DNA of 64,000 bases. Source: Chitinophaga skermanii (lineage in GTDB: Bacteria > Bacteroidota > Bacteroidia > Chitinophagales > Chitinophagaceae). Positions 18,508-26,765 of this stretch are shown here, piece by piece (the first letter of the stretch is position 1; every line of letters begins with the position of its first letter). Below the pieces are notes generated by a model that made no database searches, was not told where the DNA came from, and worked only from the letters and a program-made list of their open reading frames with translations. The stretch lies in the NCBI RefSeq assembly GCF_003259335.1, contig NZ_QLLL01000005.1, positions 124,001 through 188,000 of the forward strand. Reading direction: 5' to 3'. The translations under genes were made by a program, and so were the position numbers.

Positions 18508-18687
18508 ATGAGAAAATATGTTTTATTACTGGTAGTGGCTGGCACAATGTGCAGTTGTCGTTCCCAAAAAGTAGGATGCCCTACAAACGAGCGAAATAAA
18601 GGTGCCGAGAAGGTGCTCGATGAGATGAGTGCGCCGCCGAAGAAGAAAGGCTTCTTGGGGTTATTTGGAGGGAAACGTAAAGGTTAA
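18508..18687 (+). CDS. Tiny lipoprotein, GCP motif, second of a tandem pair
   Basis: 59 residues from ATG 18508 (a longer in-frame extension runs through the previous gene and is rejected). Signal peptide with lipobox ending at Cys15 (VAGTMCSC or nearby), then VGCPTNERNKGAEKVLDEM and a basic tail ending GFLGLFGGKRKG. It shares the GCP-TN motif with the gene 58 bases upstream. I recall similar short lipoproteins with GCPTNxxNxGAEK in other Chitinophagaceae, but could not search. Function unknown. Confidence 0.78.
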   Translation: MRKYVLLLVVAGTMCSCRSQKVGCPTNERNKGAEKVLDEMSAPPKKKGFLGLFGGKRKG

Positions 18688-18708
18688 AGTTTGATTGATA
18701 TAAAAAGT

Positions 18709-18737
18709 AAAGCGCGTCTTCTGAACGCGCTTTCTTT
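18709..18737. terminator. Terminator between the small lipoprotein and rsgA
   Basis: 9-bp perfect stem (18709-18717 with 18725-18733), followed by CTTT on the plus strand and an A/T-rich flank on the minus strand; shared by convergent genes. Confidence 0.8.
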
Positions 18738-18756
18738 GTTATGGTGAACGAGGTGA

Positions 18757-19689
18757 TTAGTAATTTTTATCGTCGATAGTTTCGAGCATGGTGGCATAGC
18801 TTACGTACCTTTCCACATCAATTTCTCCTTCATTTACAGCTTCCTTCACAGCACAGCCAGGTTCGTTGATATGTAAACAGTTATTGAATTGGCATTGCGG
18901 GATATAAGCCTGCATTTCCAAGAAGTAGTGCGACAATTCGCCCCGTGGAATATCCACGATGCCAAGTTCCCTAATACCGGGTGTATCGATTAAAGCGCCG
19001 CCTTGTGGTAGGTCGAACATTTCTGCGAAAGTAGTGGTATGTAACCCTTTACCGCTCCAACCGCTAACAGCCTTCGTTTTTTGTTCGAGGCCAGGTACGA
19101 TTAGGTTGATTAAAGAGGATTTACCCACACCGGAGTGCCCGCTTACGAGGGTGGTTTTATCTTTTAAGATAGCATTCAGTTCATCGAGGCCTTCCCCTGT
19201 ATTCGCGGAAACGAGCATTACTTTATACCCGATTTCGCTGTAAAGGGCATCCCAATCTTCATATTTTTCCATTTCCTTGGCTTTGTAGATATCCTTCTTA
19301 TTGAAAACAAGGATGGCCGGGATATGGTATGCCGCAGCTGTAACAAGGAAACGGTCGATAAACCCTTGCGAGGTACGTGGTTCCTTCACAGTACAGATAA
19401 GCATCGCCTGGTCGAGATTGGCGGCTACGATATGTTTTTTGTGTTTATTATGGGGGGAAGAGCGCACGATGTAGTTTCGGCGATCTAAGATATTGGTAAT
19501 CATGGCCGTATTTTCGGCGCTATTGGCTTCCATTTCAATGTCCACCAAATCGCCCACAGCAATAGGATTGGTAGAAGTGATATCCTCGTCTTTCTTGAAA
19601 ATCCCTTTCATACGCGCCTGGATAAACGCGCCTTCTGCCGTTTTCACGGTATACCAGCTACCTGTTGATCTATAAACGATTGCTTGCAC
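18757..19689 (-). CDS. rsgA: Small-subunit ribosome biogenesis GTPase RsgA
   Basis: 310 residues. It helps the last steps of 30S maturation and leaves on GTP hydrolysis. An N-terminal OB fold (1-75) is followed by a circularly permuted GTPase: G4 NKKD at 130-133 comes before G1 GHSGVGKS at 184-191 and G3 DTPG at 235-238. The C-terminal zinc site is complete (C266, C271, H273, C279). It stands alone; its upstream spacer carries the 11-bp repeat arrays. Confidence 0.96.
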   Translation of the reverse strand: MQAIVYRSTGSWYTVKTAEGAFIQARMKGIFKKDEDITSTNPIAVGDLVDIEMEANSAENTAMITNILDRRNYIVRSSPHNKHKKHIVAANLDQAMLICTVKEPRTSQGFIDRFLVTAAAYHIPAILVFNKKDIYKAKEMEKYEDWDALYSEIGYKVMLVSANTGEGLDELNAILKDKTTLVSGHSGVGKSSLINLIVPGLEQKTKAVSGWSGKGLHTTTFAEMFDLPQGGALIDTPGIRELGIVDIPRGELSHYFLEMQAYIPQCQFNNCLHINEPGCAVKEAVNEGEIDVERYVSYATMLETIDDKNY

Positions 19690-19801
19690 AGCTCTTATAT
19701 ACTTTAATTGAACAATAAAGTTAGGGCTATTTGTTTGAAATACATGTTTAATTGGATCAGTCCCATTTCCCTATTCGCATGATCTCCCTTTTCTTCCATA
19801 C

Positions 19802-19921
19802 AAAACCACCATGTTCAATATAAACTCCTACATTTTCGTAGCAGGTCATTCCTCCACTGCGAAATCTGGGTCCAAAATCGCTGGGGACATTGGAAATGAA
19901 TAACTAATGTTTGGTGGTTTT
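19802..19921. repeat. 120-bp segment bounded by 10-bp inverted repeats
   Basis: AAAACCACCA (19802-19811) and its exact complement TGGTGGTTTT (19912-19921). Bases inside the two ends are loosely similar as well. It directly precedes the 11-bp arrays. It may be a palindromic repeat element or chance. Confidence 0.45.
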
Positions 19922-19959
19922 AGGAATATGAAGTTAACTAATTGATATACAATAGTGGA

Positions 19960-20080
19960 AATAGGCCAGGGATAGGCAAAAGATAGGCTCGAGATAGGCT
20001 TGGGATAGGCTTTAGATAGGGTAAGGATAGGGTAGGGATAGGCTTTTACTAGGCAGAAGATAGGGTGGAGATAGGGTAAT
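19960..20080. repeat. 11 tandem units of exactly 11 bp, consensus GATAGGCTTNN
   Basis: Units start at 19960, 19971, 19982, 19993, 20004, 20015, 20026, 20037, 20048, 20059 and 20070. Each keeps (G)ATAGG at the front, except ACTAGG at 20048 and AATAGG at 19960. The last five bases vary. Spacing never departs from 11. The unit length is not a multiple of three and no frame is coding. Confidence 0.92.
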
Positions 20081-20087
20081 ACCGAAC

Positions 20088-20164
20088 AAACTACGGAGAA
20101 ACTACAGAGGAACTATAGAGGAACTATAGAGAAGCTACAGAGAACCGACAGAGAAACTACGAAG
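20088..20164. repeat. 7 tandem units of exactly 11 bp, consensus AAACTACAGAG
   Basis: Units start at 20088, 20099, 20110, 20121, 20132, 20143 and 20154, with one to three changes each (for example GAACTATAGAG twice in a row). It follows the first array after 7 bases but has a different consensus. Confidence 0.92.
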
Positions 20165-20313
20165 TGCATCTCTACTTTGTAAAGACAAGGTAAGTAGGCG
20201 GAGATATATTGGGGGGATAGTTGAAGTTAATATAAGCTACTGCGAAAAGCAGCAGCTTGCGAAAAGAATGGATGGTGCTATTGGAAGGTAATCGAATATA
20301 AGAACAATGGGTA

Positions 20314-20348
20314 TTAAAAAACGGTCTTCGCATTTAAGCAAAGACCGT
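20314..20348 (-). terminator. Terminator of the Bat-type operon
   Basis: 8-bp stem (20321-20328 with 20341-20348) just after the batA-like stop at 20397; the minus strand continues as TTTTTAA. Confidence 0.8.
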
Positions 20349-20396
20349 CAATAATAAAGGACGAACAAAAATATGATGTAACTCCTTCGCGGAGTA

Positions 20397-21407
20397 TTAA
20401 GGTAATCTTCTGAACACTGTATATCGCAATATGATCTCTAAGAACAAACATGCTAAAGCCATCATTGCCAATGGGAAGAAATGTTCCTTATAACGTTTAT
20501 ACGAGGTAATTTCAACTTTCGTGCGTTCTAACTTATCGATCTCGCGGTAGATATTTTCTAAAGATGCATTGCCTGTAGCACGGAAGTACTGGCCACCTGT
20601 TTCTTTCGCGATTTTACGCATCAGGGGTTCGTCGATTTGTACGTCTTGCATTTGCATTTGTATAGAACCGTCGGGCATCGGGGTAGGGGCTGGTGCTTGA
20701 CCAATTGTGCCTACTCCAATGGTGTAAACGCGTACTTTGTAAGCTTTGGCGATTTCTAATGCAGTGAGTGGATCTACGAGGCCGGTGTTGTTCACACCGT
20801 CGGTTAATAAGATGATCACTTTACTTTTCGCTTGGCTGGTACGTAAGCGATCTACAGAAGTAGCCAAACCCATACCAATGGCGGTACCATCTTGTAACAT
20901 CCCGCTTCTTACTTGCATTAATTGCGCTTTTAACACGCCGTGGTCGGTAGTAATCGGGCACTGGGTGAAGCTTTCACCGGCGAAAATTACTAATCCAATA
21001 CGGTCGCTAATACGGCTATCAATAAAGTCGGCAGCTACTTTTTTAGCAGCTTCCATACGGTTGGGTTGTAAATCTTCGGCCAACATACTACCCGAGATAT
21101 CGATTCCTAGTACGATGTCGATCCCTTCACTGTCGATATTTTCGGAGGTGTTGGAAGTTTGCGGACGGGCTAAAGCTGCTACGAGGGCGGCAAAAGCGAG
21201 TAAACGCAAGATGAACAACACGGGGCGGAAGCGTACTTTCCACGAAATTGGAAGTCCTCTTAAACCCTGCAAGCTGGATACTTGGAAGGTGCTATCGGCG
21301 CGTTTGCTTTGGCGTAGTTGCCAATAAATCATAACGGGCACTAATAACAACAACCAGAAGAATAGCGGCTGTGCAAATGTGATATGTTTCCACGTATCAA
21401 GGTTCAT
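20397..21407 (-). CDS. BatA-like VWA-domain membrane protein
   Basis: 336 residues. Two membrane helices (about 13-30 and 62-80), a von Willebrand A domain (about 95-300) and a C-terminal helix (about 310-328). The MIDAS metal motif is intact: D103, S105, S107 (GIDISGSML), with the threonine and aspartate loops TAIGMGLATS and LLTDGVNN. It follows MoxR, DUF58 and a BatD-like gene on the same strand at 20-bp spacing, which is the Bacteroides aerotolerance layout. The VWA face points to the periplasm. BatB and later bat genes are missing, since a terminator follows. Confidence 0.9.
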   Translation of the reverse strand: MNLDTWKHITFAQPLFFWLLLLVPVMIYWQLRQSKRADSTFQVSSLQGLRGLPISWKVRFRPVLFILRLLAFAALVAALARPQTSNTSENIDSEGIDIVLGIDISGSMLAEDLQPNRMEAAKKVAADFIDSRISDRIGLVIFAGESFTQCPITTDHGVLKAQLMQVRSGMLQDGTAIGMGLATSVDRLRTSQAKSKVIILLTDGVNNTGLVDPLTALEIAKAYKVRVYTIGVGTIGQAPAPTPMPDGSIQMQMQDVQIDEPLMRKIAKETGGQYFRATGNASLENIYREIDKLERTKVEITSYKRYKEHFFPLAMMALACLFLEIILRYTVFRRLP

Positions 21408-21427
21408 CTATTATGTCGAATTAGTCG

Positions 21428-22462
21428 TTAGTTATTGTTTTGTTCCGGGTTGTCGCCAGCGTTTTCCTTTGCTTCGGCATTCTGTGCGGCGGCTTTTGTC
21501 CATTCCACGATGCCGATTGCCTTTTGTAAGCTGTCTTCCAATTCTTGCGGGGTAGGTTCGAACTTCGCGAATTTTGCTAAGTCGGATAACGTTAACAAAG
21601 CGCGGAGTTGATCCTTTTGTTGGTTCAATACAGTTACCGGTTTGATGTTTTGTAACAACTCGGCACTGGTTTGTTCCAAGGCAGCAATTTTGAATTGTTG
21701 TTCGAAGTAGAGGCGCAACACATCTGTTAAGGTCGTGTAATAGGTTTTACTATCCGTATGTATCCAAGCTTGATCTTGCTTCAGCTTCATAAGTCCATTC
21801 ATGGCCAATTGGTACGGTGTAATTTCCGGTTTCTTTGGTACCTCAACAGGTTTGTTCTTCCGTTTATTATTCCAAATAACCAGGGCAATAATACCACCAA
21901 TCACTCCTACACCAATTAATATCGCCCACCAATAATCTTTCAAAAAGTCGAGCAAGTTGAAAGGTACTTCTTCCACATTCTTAATGGGCTTGAAGGCTTT
22001 CGTTGTATCTACTTGCACGGTATTCACATCTAAAAAGAATGGCTCTGTAAATACAGAATCGTATGAACCATCGGTGATACTGAATACTTCGAATTTCATA
22101 GGTGGTATTTCCCAACGGCCACTATCAAAGCTGGTAACGGTAATGGTTCTGCTGAAGAAACTTACTGCATCCGTGCTTTTAGAAGTATCCAAGGCGCCTT
22201 TATCTACCACTTCGATGTGGTTAAAAGAATCGGGCACTATGGGAAATATCACTTTAAAGGCAGCCCCTTTCAAGGCGCCTAATTCAACGCGGGCCGACAA
22301 ATTAATATTCACTTGTTCGCCGATGCGAATGTGATTACTGTCGGGTTTCGCGTCTACCTGGAAATAGTTTTGCGCTTTGGCGGCATATGGAAATGCTACC
22401 AAAACGGCCAATATGCATTGTAGAAATAGTGTAACGACGATATGCTTTTTATGCAATTTCAT
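21428..22462 (-). CDS. BatD-like periplasmic/membrane protein of the MoxR-BatA cluster
   Basis: 344 residues. Signal peptide to about residue 30 (AAKAQ), a beta-rich periplasmic domain (IRIGEQVNINLSARVELG), a single membrane helix near 177-197, and a cytoplasmic helical part with TSAELLQNIKP and LSDLAKFAKFEP. This resembles the BatD/DUF4381-type proteins found between DUF58 and VWA genes. It probably assists the VWA proteins in assembling or sensing an envelope complex; this is inferred from the neighbours. Spacing is 19-20 bases on both sides, so it is an operon member. Confidence 0.8.
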   Translation of the reverse strand: MKLHKKHIVVTLFLQCILAVLVAFPYAAKAQNYFQVDAKPDSNHIRIGEQVNINLSARVELGALKGAAFKVIFPIVPDSFNHIEVVDKGALDTSKSTDAVSFFSRTITVTSFDSGRWEIPPMKFEVFSITDGSYDSVFTEPFFLDVNTVQVDTTKAFKPIKNVEEVPFNLLDFLKDYWWAILIGVGVIGGIIALVIWNNKRKNKPVEVPKKPEITPYQLAMNGLMKLKQDQAWIHTDSKTYYTTLTDVLRLYFEQQFKIAALEQTSAELLQNIKPVTVLNQQKDQLRALLTLSDLAKFAKFEPTPQELEDSLQKAIGIVEWTKAAAQNAEAKENAGDNPEQNNN

Positions 22463-22481
22463 TGGTTAAGCGCTCCGTAGG

Positions 22482-23348
22482 TTATACTCGTTTGAGGAAA
22501 AATGATTGTAATGCTTTCACATAATCTTCATCGGTACGGATGGAAACAAGTTCGGCACCGCTTTTCATAAATGCATTACGACAATATTGTGAATGTTGCA
22601 TAAACTGTTGTGTGTAATAGTCACGCACCTTTTTATCGCTAGCATCGATCCATTGTGTATGACCGGTTTCGCCGTCGCGCAGTTGAATAAGTCCAACCGG
22701 TGGCAATTCCTTGTCGCGTGGATCATATACATGGATGCCTACCATATCGTGCCTTTTGGCGGCGATGTTGAGGGCATCTTGGTAATTACCGGAAATAAAA
22801 TCGCTTAATAAGAAAACGATGCTGCGTTTTTTCGCGGCATTGTTGAAGAACCGTAGTGTTTCGGCGATGTTGGTGCCTTTTTTCTTGGGTTCGTACGATA
22901 ATAATTCGCGGATGATGAAAAGGATATGTGATTTACCTTTTTTGGGCGGGATATACTTCTCAACGCCATCACTAAAGAAGATAACACCTACTTTGTCGTT
23001 GTTCTTAATGGCCGAGAAAGCCAATACAGCACAAAGTTCCGTGAGCATTTCGCGTTTGCTTTGCTTGGCAGTACCGAAGCTTTCGCTTTCGCTCATATCA
23101 ACCAATAACATCACGGTTAGCTCGCGTTCTTCTTCAAATACTTTGATATACGGCGTATTAAAACGCGCTGTTACGTTCCAATCAATGGCGCGCACATCAT
23201 CACCGAAATGATAATCGCGTACCTCGCTAAAGTTCATACCCCGTCCTTTGAAGGCGCTATGATATTCGCCTGCAAAGATGTGGTTTGTTAAACCTTTTGT
23301 TTTAATTTCTATTTGTCGTACTTTCTTAAGTATTTCCGCTGTTTCCAT
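22482..23348 (-). CDS. DUF58-domain protein of the MoxR-BatA cluster
   Basis: 288 residues, soluble. The DUF58 signature is clear: YHFGDDVRAIDWNVTARFN near 48-66, followed by EEERELTVMLLVDMSES and a VWA-like fold. An acidic DxSxS-type start (DMSES) is present, so it could bind metal. DUF58 proteins are regular partners of MoxR ATPases and of VWA membrane proteins. It is the second gene of the operon, 80 bases after moxR. Confidence 0.92.
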   Translation of the reverse strand: METAEILKKVRQIEIKTKGLTNHIFAGEYHSAFKGRGMNFSEVRDYHFGDDVRAIDWNVTARFNTPYIKVFEEERELTVMLLVDMSESESFGTAKQSKREMLTELCAVLAFSAIKNNDKVGVIFFSDGVEKYIPPKKGKSHILFIIRELLSYEPKKKGTNIAETLRFFNNAAKKRSIVFLLSDFISGNYQDALNIAAKRHDMVGIHVYDPRDKELPPVGLIQLRDGETGHTQWIDASDKKVRDYYTQQFMQHSQYCRNAFMKSGAELVSIRTDEDYVKALQSFFLKRV

Positions 23349-23428
23349 GATTTGCAGTTATAGGCCGGGTGTTTAATGATGTGTTTTGTCACAAACAGTA
23401 TAAAGCTGTGGTAGTACCACTTGCTCTA

Positions 23429-24430
23429 CTATGGCACTTCTACAGCATTCAAAATCTCGCTCAAGATATTTTCAGCAGTAACGTTTTCTGCTTCTGCTTC
23501 GTAGGTTAAGCCAACGCGGTGACGCATTACATCGAAGCAAACATTGCGTACATCTTCTGGAATAACGTAGCCGCGGCGTTTCATGAACGCGTAAGCTTTA
23601 GAAGCTAAAGCCAAGTTGATGCTGGCACGTGGAGAACCGCCGTACGAGATCAATGGTTTCAGTTTCGATAATTTATATTCTTCCGGGTTACGGGTAGCGA
23701 AAACGATGTCGAGGATATAACGTTCGATTTTTTCGTCCATATACACTTCACGCACAAGTTTGCGGGCGTTGAGGATATCTTCAGGACTAATAATCGGTTG
23801 TATTTTGCTCATACCTTCAGGATTGAGGTTCTGGCGGATGATGAGTCTTTCCTCTTCTTTAGTAGGGTAGCCGATGACTACTTTCAGCATAAAACGATCC
23901 ACTTGAGCTTCTGGTAGCATATAGGTACCTTCTTGCTCGATGGGGTTTTGGGTGGCTAGTACTAAGAAAGGTTCTTCCAACTTAAAGGTAGTGTCGCCGA
24001 TGGTAATTTGTTTTTCCTGCATAGCTTCCAGCAAGGCACTTTGTACTTTTGCCGGGGCGCGGTTGATTTCATCAGCCAAGATGAAGTTAGCAAAGATAGG
24101 ACCCTTGCGCACCATGAATTCGTTGCGTTGTTGGTTGTAGATCATTGTACCTACAACGTCGGCCGGCAACAAATCGGGTGTAAACTGGATACGGCTGAAT
24201 TTACCATTGATGGCAGACGATAATGATTTAATCGATAAGGTTTTTGCCAAGCCGGGCACACCTTCTAATAGAACGTGGCCTTGTGCCAGCAAACCGATTA
24301 ACAACCTTTCGACCATGTATTTTTGGCCGACAATAGCCTTGCCGAGTTCCAAATTGAGCAGGTCGACAAAAGCGCTCGCCTGGTGGATCTTTTCATTAAG
24401 TTGACGGATGTCTTGCGATGTATTTTCCAT
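23429..24430 (-). CDS. MoxR-family AAA+ ATPase
   Basis: 333 residues. Walker A GVPGLAKT at 57-64, Walker B ILADEINRAP near 117-126, sensor 1 LATQNPIEQEGTY and the C-terminal lid with RASINLALASKAYA are all present. MoxR ATPases act as chaperones that assemble metal or protein complexes together with VWA proteins. It is the first gene of a four-gene operon ending at BatA; its target complex is not identifiable here. Confidence 0.95.
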   Translation of the reverse strand: MENTSQDIRQLNEKIHQASAFVDLLNLELGKAIVGQKYMVERLLIGLLAQGHVLLEGVPGLAKTLSIKSLSSAINGKFSRIQFTPDLLPADVVGTMIYNQQRNEFMVRKGPIFANFILADEINRAPAKVQSALLEAMQEKQITIGDTTFKLEEPFLVLATQNPIEQEGTYMLPEAQVDRFMLKVVIGYPTKEEERLIIRQNLNPEGMSKIQPIISPEDILNARKLVREVYMDEKIERYILDIVFATRNPEEYKLSKLKPLISYGGSPRASINLALASKAYAFMKRRGYVIPEDVRNVCFDVMRHRVGLTYEAEAENVTAENILSEILNAVEVP

Positions 24431-24686
24431 GCTATGAACATTTCGAGGTTGCTAAAATAACGATTCCATTTTTCAGATTAGCCACCGTGGCGGTTTCTAG
24501 CAGTTAAAATGCTGTTAAACTTGCTCACCTGGTTGGTATAGGCTCTTTGAATATGGTTGTAAAAAAATTCCAATTTAATAAACCCCTGGATATTTACATA
24601 GAATTTTTAATGAAAGCGTACATTTGATGACGGCAAGCGAAAAAAGCATGCCGCATATATATTCACAAGCATAAATCAACATACAT

Positions 24687-25019
24687 ATGCACGACGATTT
24701 CGGGCAAAGATGGAAAGCGCTGGAAGAGATGCTTACCGAACGCTTCGGCAAAACGCCCAATATGGAGGCCATTCTATTTTTGATTGGCGTACAAGAATTA
24801 CAAAAATTCAAGAAGAAATATACCAAGGAGCAGAAACAAGACTTGATGCATATTGCAGTTTGTACCTTGTTAAGCCTAGGAGGCTATTTCGAGTTTGAAG
24901 GCTTAGACAACGATGGCTGGCCACATTTTAAGGAAGTATCGCCTGTACCTAAAATGGGTTTACAGGAGCAGGAGCACTTGTTAAAAGAATACGTGCTGGA
25001 GTATTTTGAAGTAGAATAG
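24687..25019 (+). CDS. Conserved hypothetical protein
   Basis: 110 residues, soluble and acidic, without a signal peptide. It is mainly helical (RWKALEEMLTERFGKTPNME, ELQKFKKKYTKEQKQDLMH) with a short sheet-like end (GYFEFEGLDNDGWPHFKEV). No known motif is recognised. The ATG at 24687 fits the coding pattern. The cyclophilin gene begins 58 bases after its stop, so they are probably co-transcribed. Confidence 0.75.
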   Translation: MHDDFGQRWKALEEMLTERFGKTPNMEAILFLIGVQELQKFKKKYTKEQKQDLMHIAVCTLLSLGGYFEFEGLDNDGWPHFKEVSPVPKMGLQEQEHLLKEYVLEYFEVE

Positions 25020-25077
25020 AATGGAAGCTGGGATAGGATTGAAGGAAGATTGGCATTTAAAACCTTTGCATATCAAC

Positions 25078-25740
25078 ATGAAGAAAATCGTACTCATCGT
25101 TAGTTTATTTTTGGCCCTCGCGCAGGTTGTAGCGGCTAAAAACCGTAAAGTAAAAGTGATCACGCCATATGGCACCATGGTAATTAAATTGTATGATGAA
25201 ACCCCGCTACACCGGGATAACTTCATCAAACTCGTAAAGAAACATTTTTACGATAGCGTATTGTTCCACCGCGTGATCAAGAATTTTATGATTCAAGGTG
25301 GCGATCCCGATTCGAAGCATGCGCAGCCGGGTGCTGCATTAGGTGAAGGAGATGTAGGGTATACCATCCCGGCGGAATTTCGCGCTGATTTATTCCACAA
25401 GAAAGGCGTACTAGCTGCGGCACGGGATAATAACCCGGCGAAAGCTTCATCTGGCTGCCAGTTTTATATTGTACAAGGTAAAAAGTATACCGATGGAGGA
25501 CTAGATACCTTGGAAACCACCCGTTTAAAGGGCCGCAAAATACCGGCGAACCAACGCGAGGTGTATAAAACAATAGGTGGTGTGCCACATTTGGATCAAA
25601 ATTATACCGTGTTTGGCGAAGTAATTTCGGGCATGGAAGTGATTGATAAGATTGCTGCAGTTGAAACCGACAAGCGCGATCGCCCTGTGAAAGACGTTCC
25701 TATGAAGATTCGCTTGAAGAAAAAATTCTTGTTCTTCTAA
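25078..25740 (+). CDS. Exported cyclophilin-type peptidyl-prolyl isomerase
   Basis: 220 residues from ATG 25078. The earlier in-frame ATG at 25021 would put 19 polar residues before the signal peptide MKKIVLIVSLFLALAQ, so it is rejected. The domain has FHRVIKNFMIQGGDP, the catalytic-site arginine region of cyclophilins, then SSGCQFYIVQ and YTVFGEVISGMEVIDKI. A charged insertion (RLKGRKIPANQREVYKTI) interrupts the fold, as in many Bacteroidota homologues. It should speed proline isomerisation in periplasmic proteins. Confidence 0.92.
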   Translation: MKKIVLIVSLFLALAQVVAAKNRKVKVITPYGTMVIKLYDETPLHRDNFIKLVKKHFYDSVLFHRVIKNFMIQGGDPDSKHAQPGAALGEGDVGYTIPAEFRADLFHKKGVLAAARDNNPAKASSGCQFYIVQGKKYTDGGLDTLETTRLKGRKIPANQREVYKTIGGVPHLDQNYTVFGEVISGMEVIDKIAAVETDKRDRPVKDVPMKIRLKKKFLFF

Positions 25741-25847
25741 GAATTGTCATTTCGCACCCATCAAGGTGGAGAAAAACATAGTACAATTAAAACTTTTTAT
25801 TTTTCTGAAGGTTATAAGTAATTTTACCCCTCAAAATCAAACTTGTT

Positions 25848-26225
25848 ATGAATTTTCCTGATAACTTGCGCTACACAAAAGACCACGAATGGGTTTTATT
25901 AGAAGGCAATGTTGCAACTATTGGTATTACTGAATTCGCACAGCGCGAATTGGGCGATATCGTATTCGTAGATATTCCAACCATCGGTAAATCTTTAGAA
26001 GCTGAAGATACTTTCGGCACTGTAGAAGCAGTAAAAACGGTATCTGATTTGTTTTTACCTGTTGCCGGTAAACTTGATCAATTCAACGAAGAATTAGAAG
26101 GTTCACCAGAATTAGTAAACGAAGATCCATATGGCGAAGGTTGGATGGTTAAAATGACCGTTAAAAACCCGGCTGATGTAAATAAATTATTGACTGCAGC
26201 GGACTACGCTAAGTTGGTAGGCTAA
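25848..26225 (+). CDS. gcvH: Glycine cleavage system H protein
   Basis: 125 residues, full length. It carries the aminomethyl group on a lipoyl arm between the P, T and L proteins of glycine cleavage. The lipoyl lysine is K63 in [12 protein letters not shown]. The typical start YTKDHEWV and the end [10 protein letters not shown] are present. No other gcv gene is adjacent, as often in Bacteroidota. It is followed at 42 bases by a VanZ-like gene. Confidence 0.96.
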   Translation: MNFPDNLRYTKDHEWVLLEGNVATIGITEFAQRELGDIVFVDIPTIGKSLEAEDTFGTVEAVKTVSDLFLPVAGKLDQFNEELEGSPELVNEDPYGEGWMVKMTVKNPADVNKLLTAADYAKLVG

Positions 26226-26267
26226 TCGACAACCGATTAATAGTTTAATTTTTAATATAGACACAGA

Positions 26268-26654
26268 ATGAGAATGCTCCGTTTTTTTGTACCCGCAATT
26301 TTATGGATCATTCTCATTCTTGTGTTATGTACCCTTCCTGGGAAAGACCTTCCCTCTGTTTCCTTTCTCGACAAGATCCATTTCGACAAAATCGTTCACT
26401 TCGGCATGTTTGCGGGGGTAGTAGTACTATTGGGTTTTGGGTATTTCAAAAATTTTGGTCGCATTCCAAGGGGCTTTATTACGGTGTCGGTAATAGGTGC
26501 ATCTGCCATGGGATTGGCGATTGAATATATTCAGAAGTACTTTATTGCGAACCGTAGTTTCGACTTATACGATTTCCTTTTTGATACCTTGGGGGCCCTC
26601 TTTGGGGCACTTGTATTGCGTTTTTGGTTGAAATACCAATCCAAGAAACGATAA
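26268..26654 (+). CDS. VanZ-like membrane protein
   Basis: 128 residues with four predicted helices (about 4-22, 38-58, 69-86, 99-120). The VanZ-family pattern is visible: an N-terminal LCTLPGKDLP, then FDKIVHFGMFAGVVVLLG, and EYIQKYF...RSFDLYDFLFDTLG before the last helix. VanZ-like proteins are small membrane proteins, some linked to glycopeptide resistance, but most have no known role. It lies after gcvH and probably shares its transcript. Confidence 0.88.
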   Translation: MRMLRFFVPAILWIILILVLCTLPGKDLPSVSFLDKIHFDKIVHFGMFAGVVVLLGFGYFKNFGRIPRGFITVSVIGASAMGLAIEYIQKYFIANRSFDLYDFLFDTLGALFGALVLRFWLKYQSKKR

Positions 26655-26765
26655 CGCCTACACGTTTTTTAACATTCCTTTTAGCTTTCTCATCGCGTTT
26701 TAACTTTTTCTTATCTATGGGTCGCGCCTATTTTTGTCCCATCATTTTTAAAAACGATTGGAACT

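Larger units (their letters stand above)
19690..20396. other. 700-bp non-coding region with repeat arrays
   Basis: No gene is visible. From left to right it holds the presumed rsgA promoter, a segment bounded by 10-bp inverted repeats (19802-19921), two 11-bp-period arrays (19960-20080 and 20088-20164), a small hairpin near 20229-20252 and the terminator of the Bat-type operon. Confidence 0.7.

Noticed and set aside
19960..20164. CRISPR array
   Set aside because: Units are 11 bp, degenerate and continuous, without spacers, and no cas genes are present.
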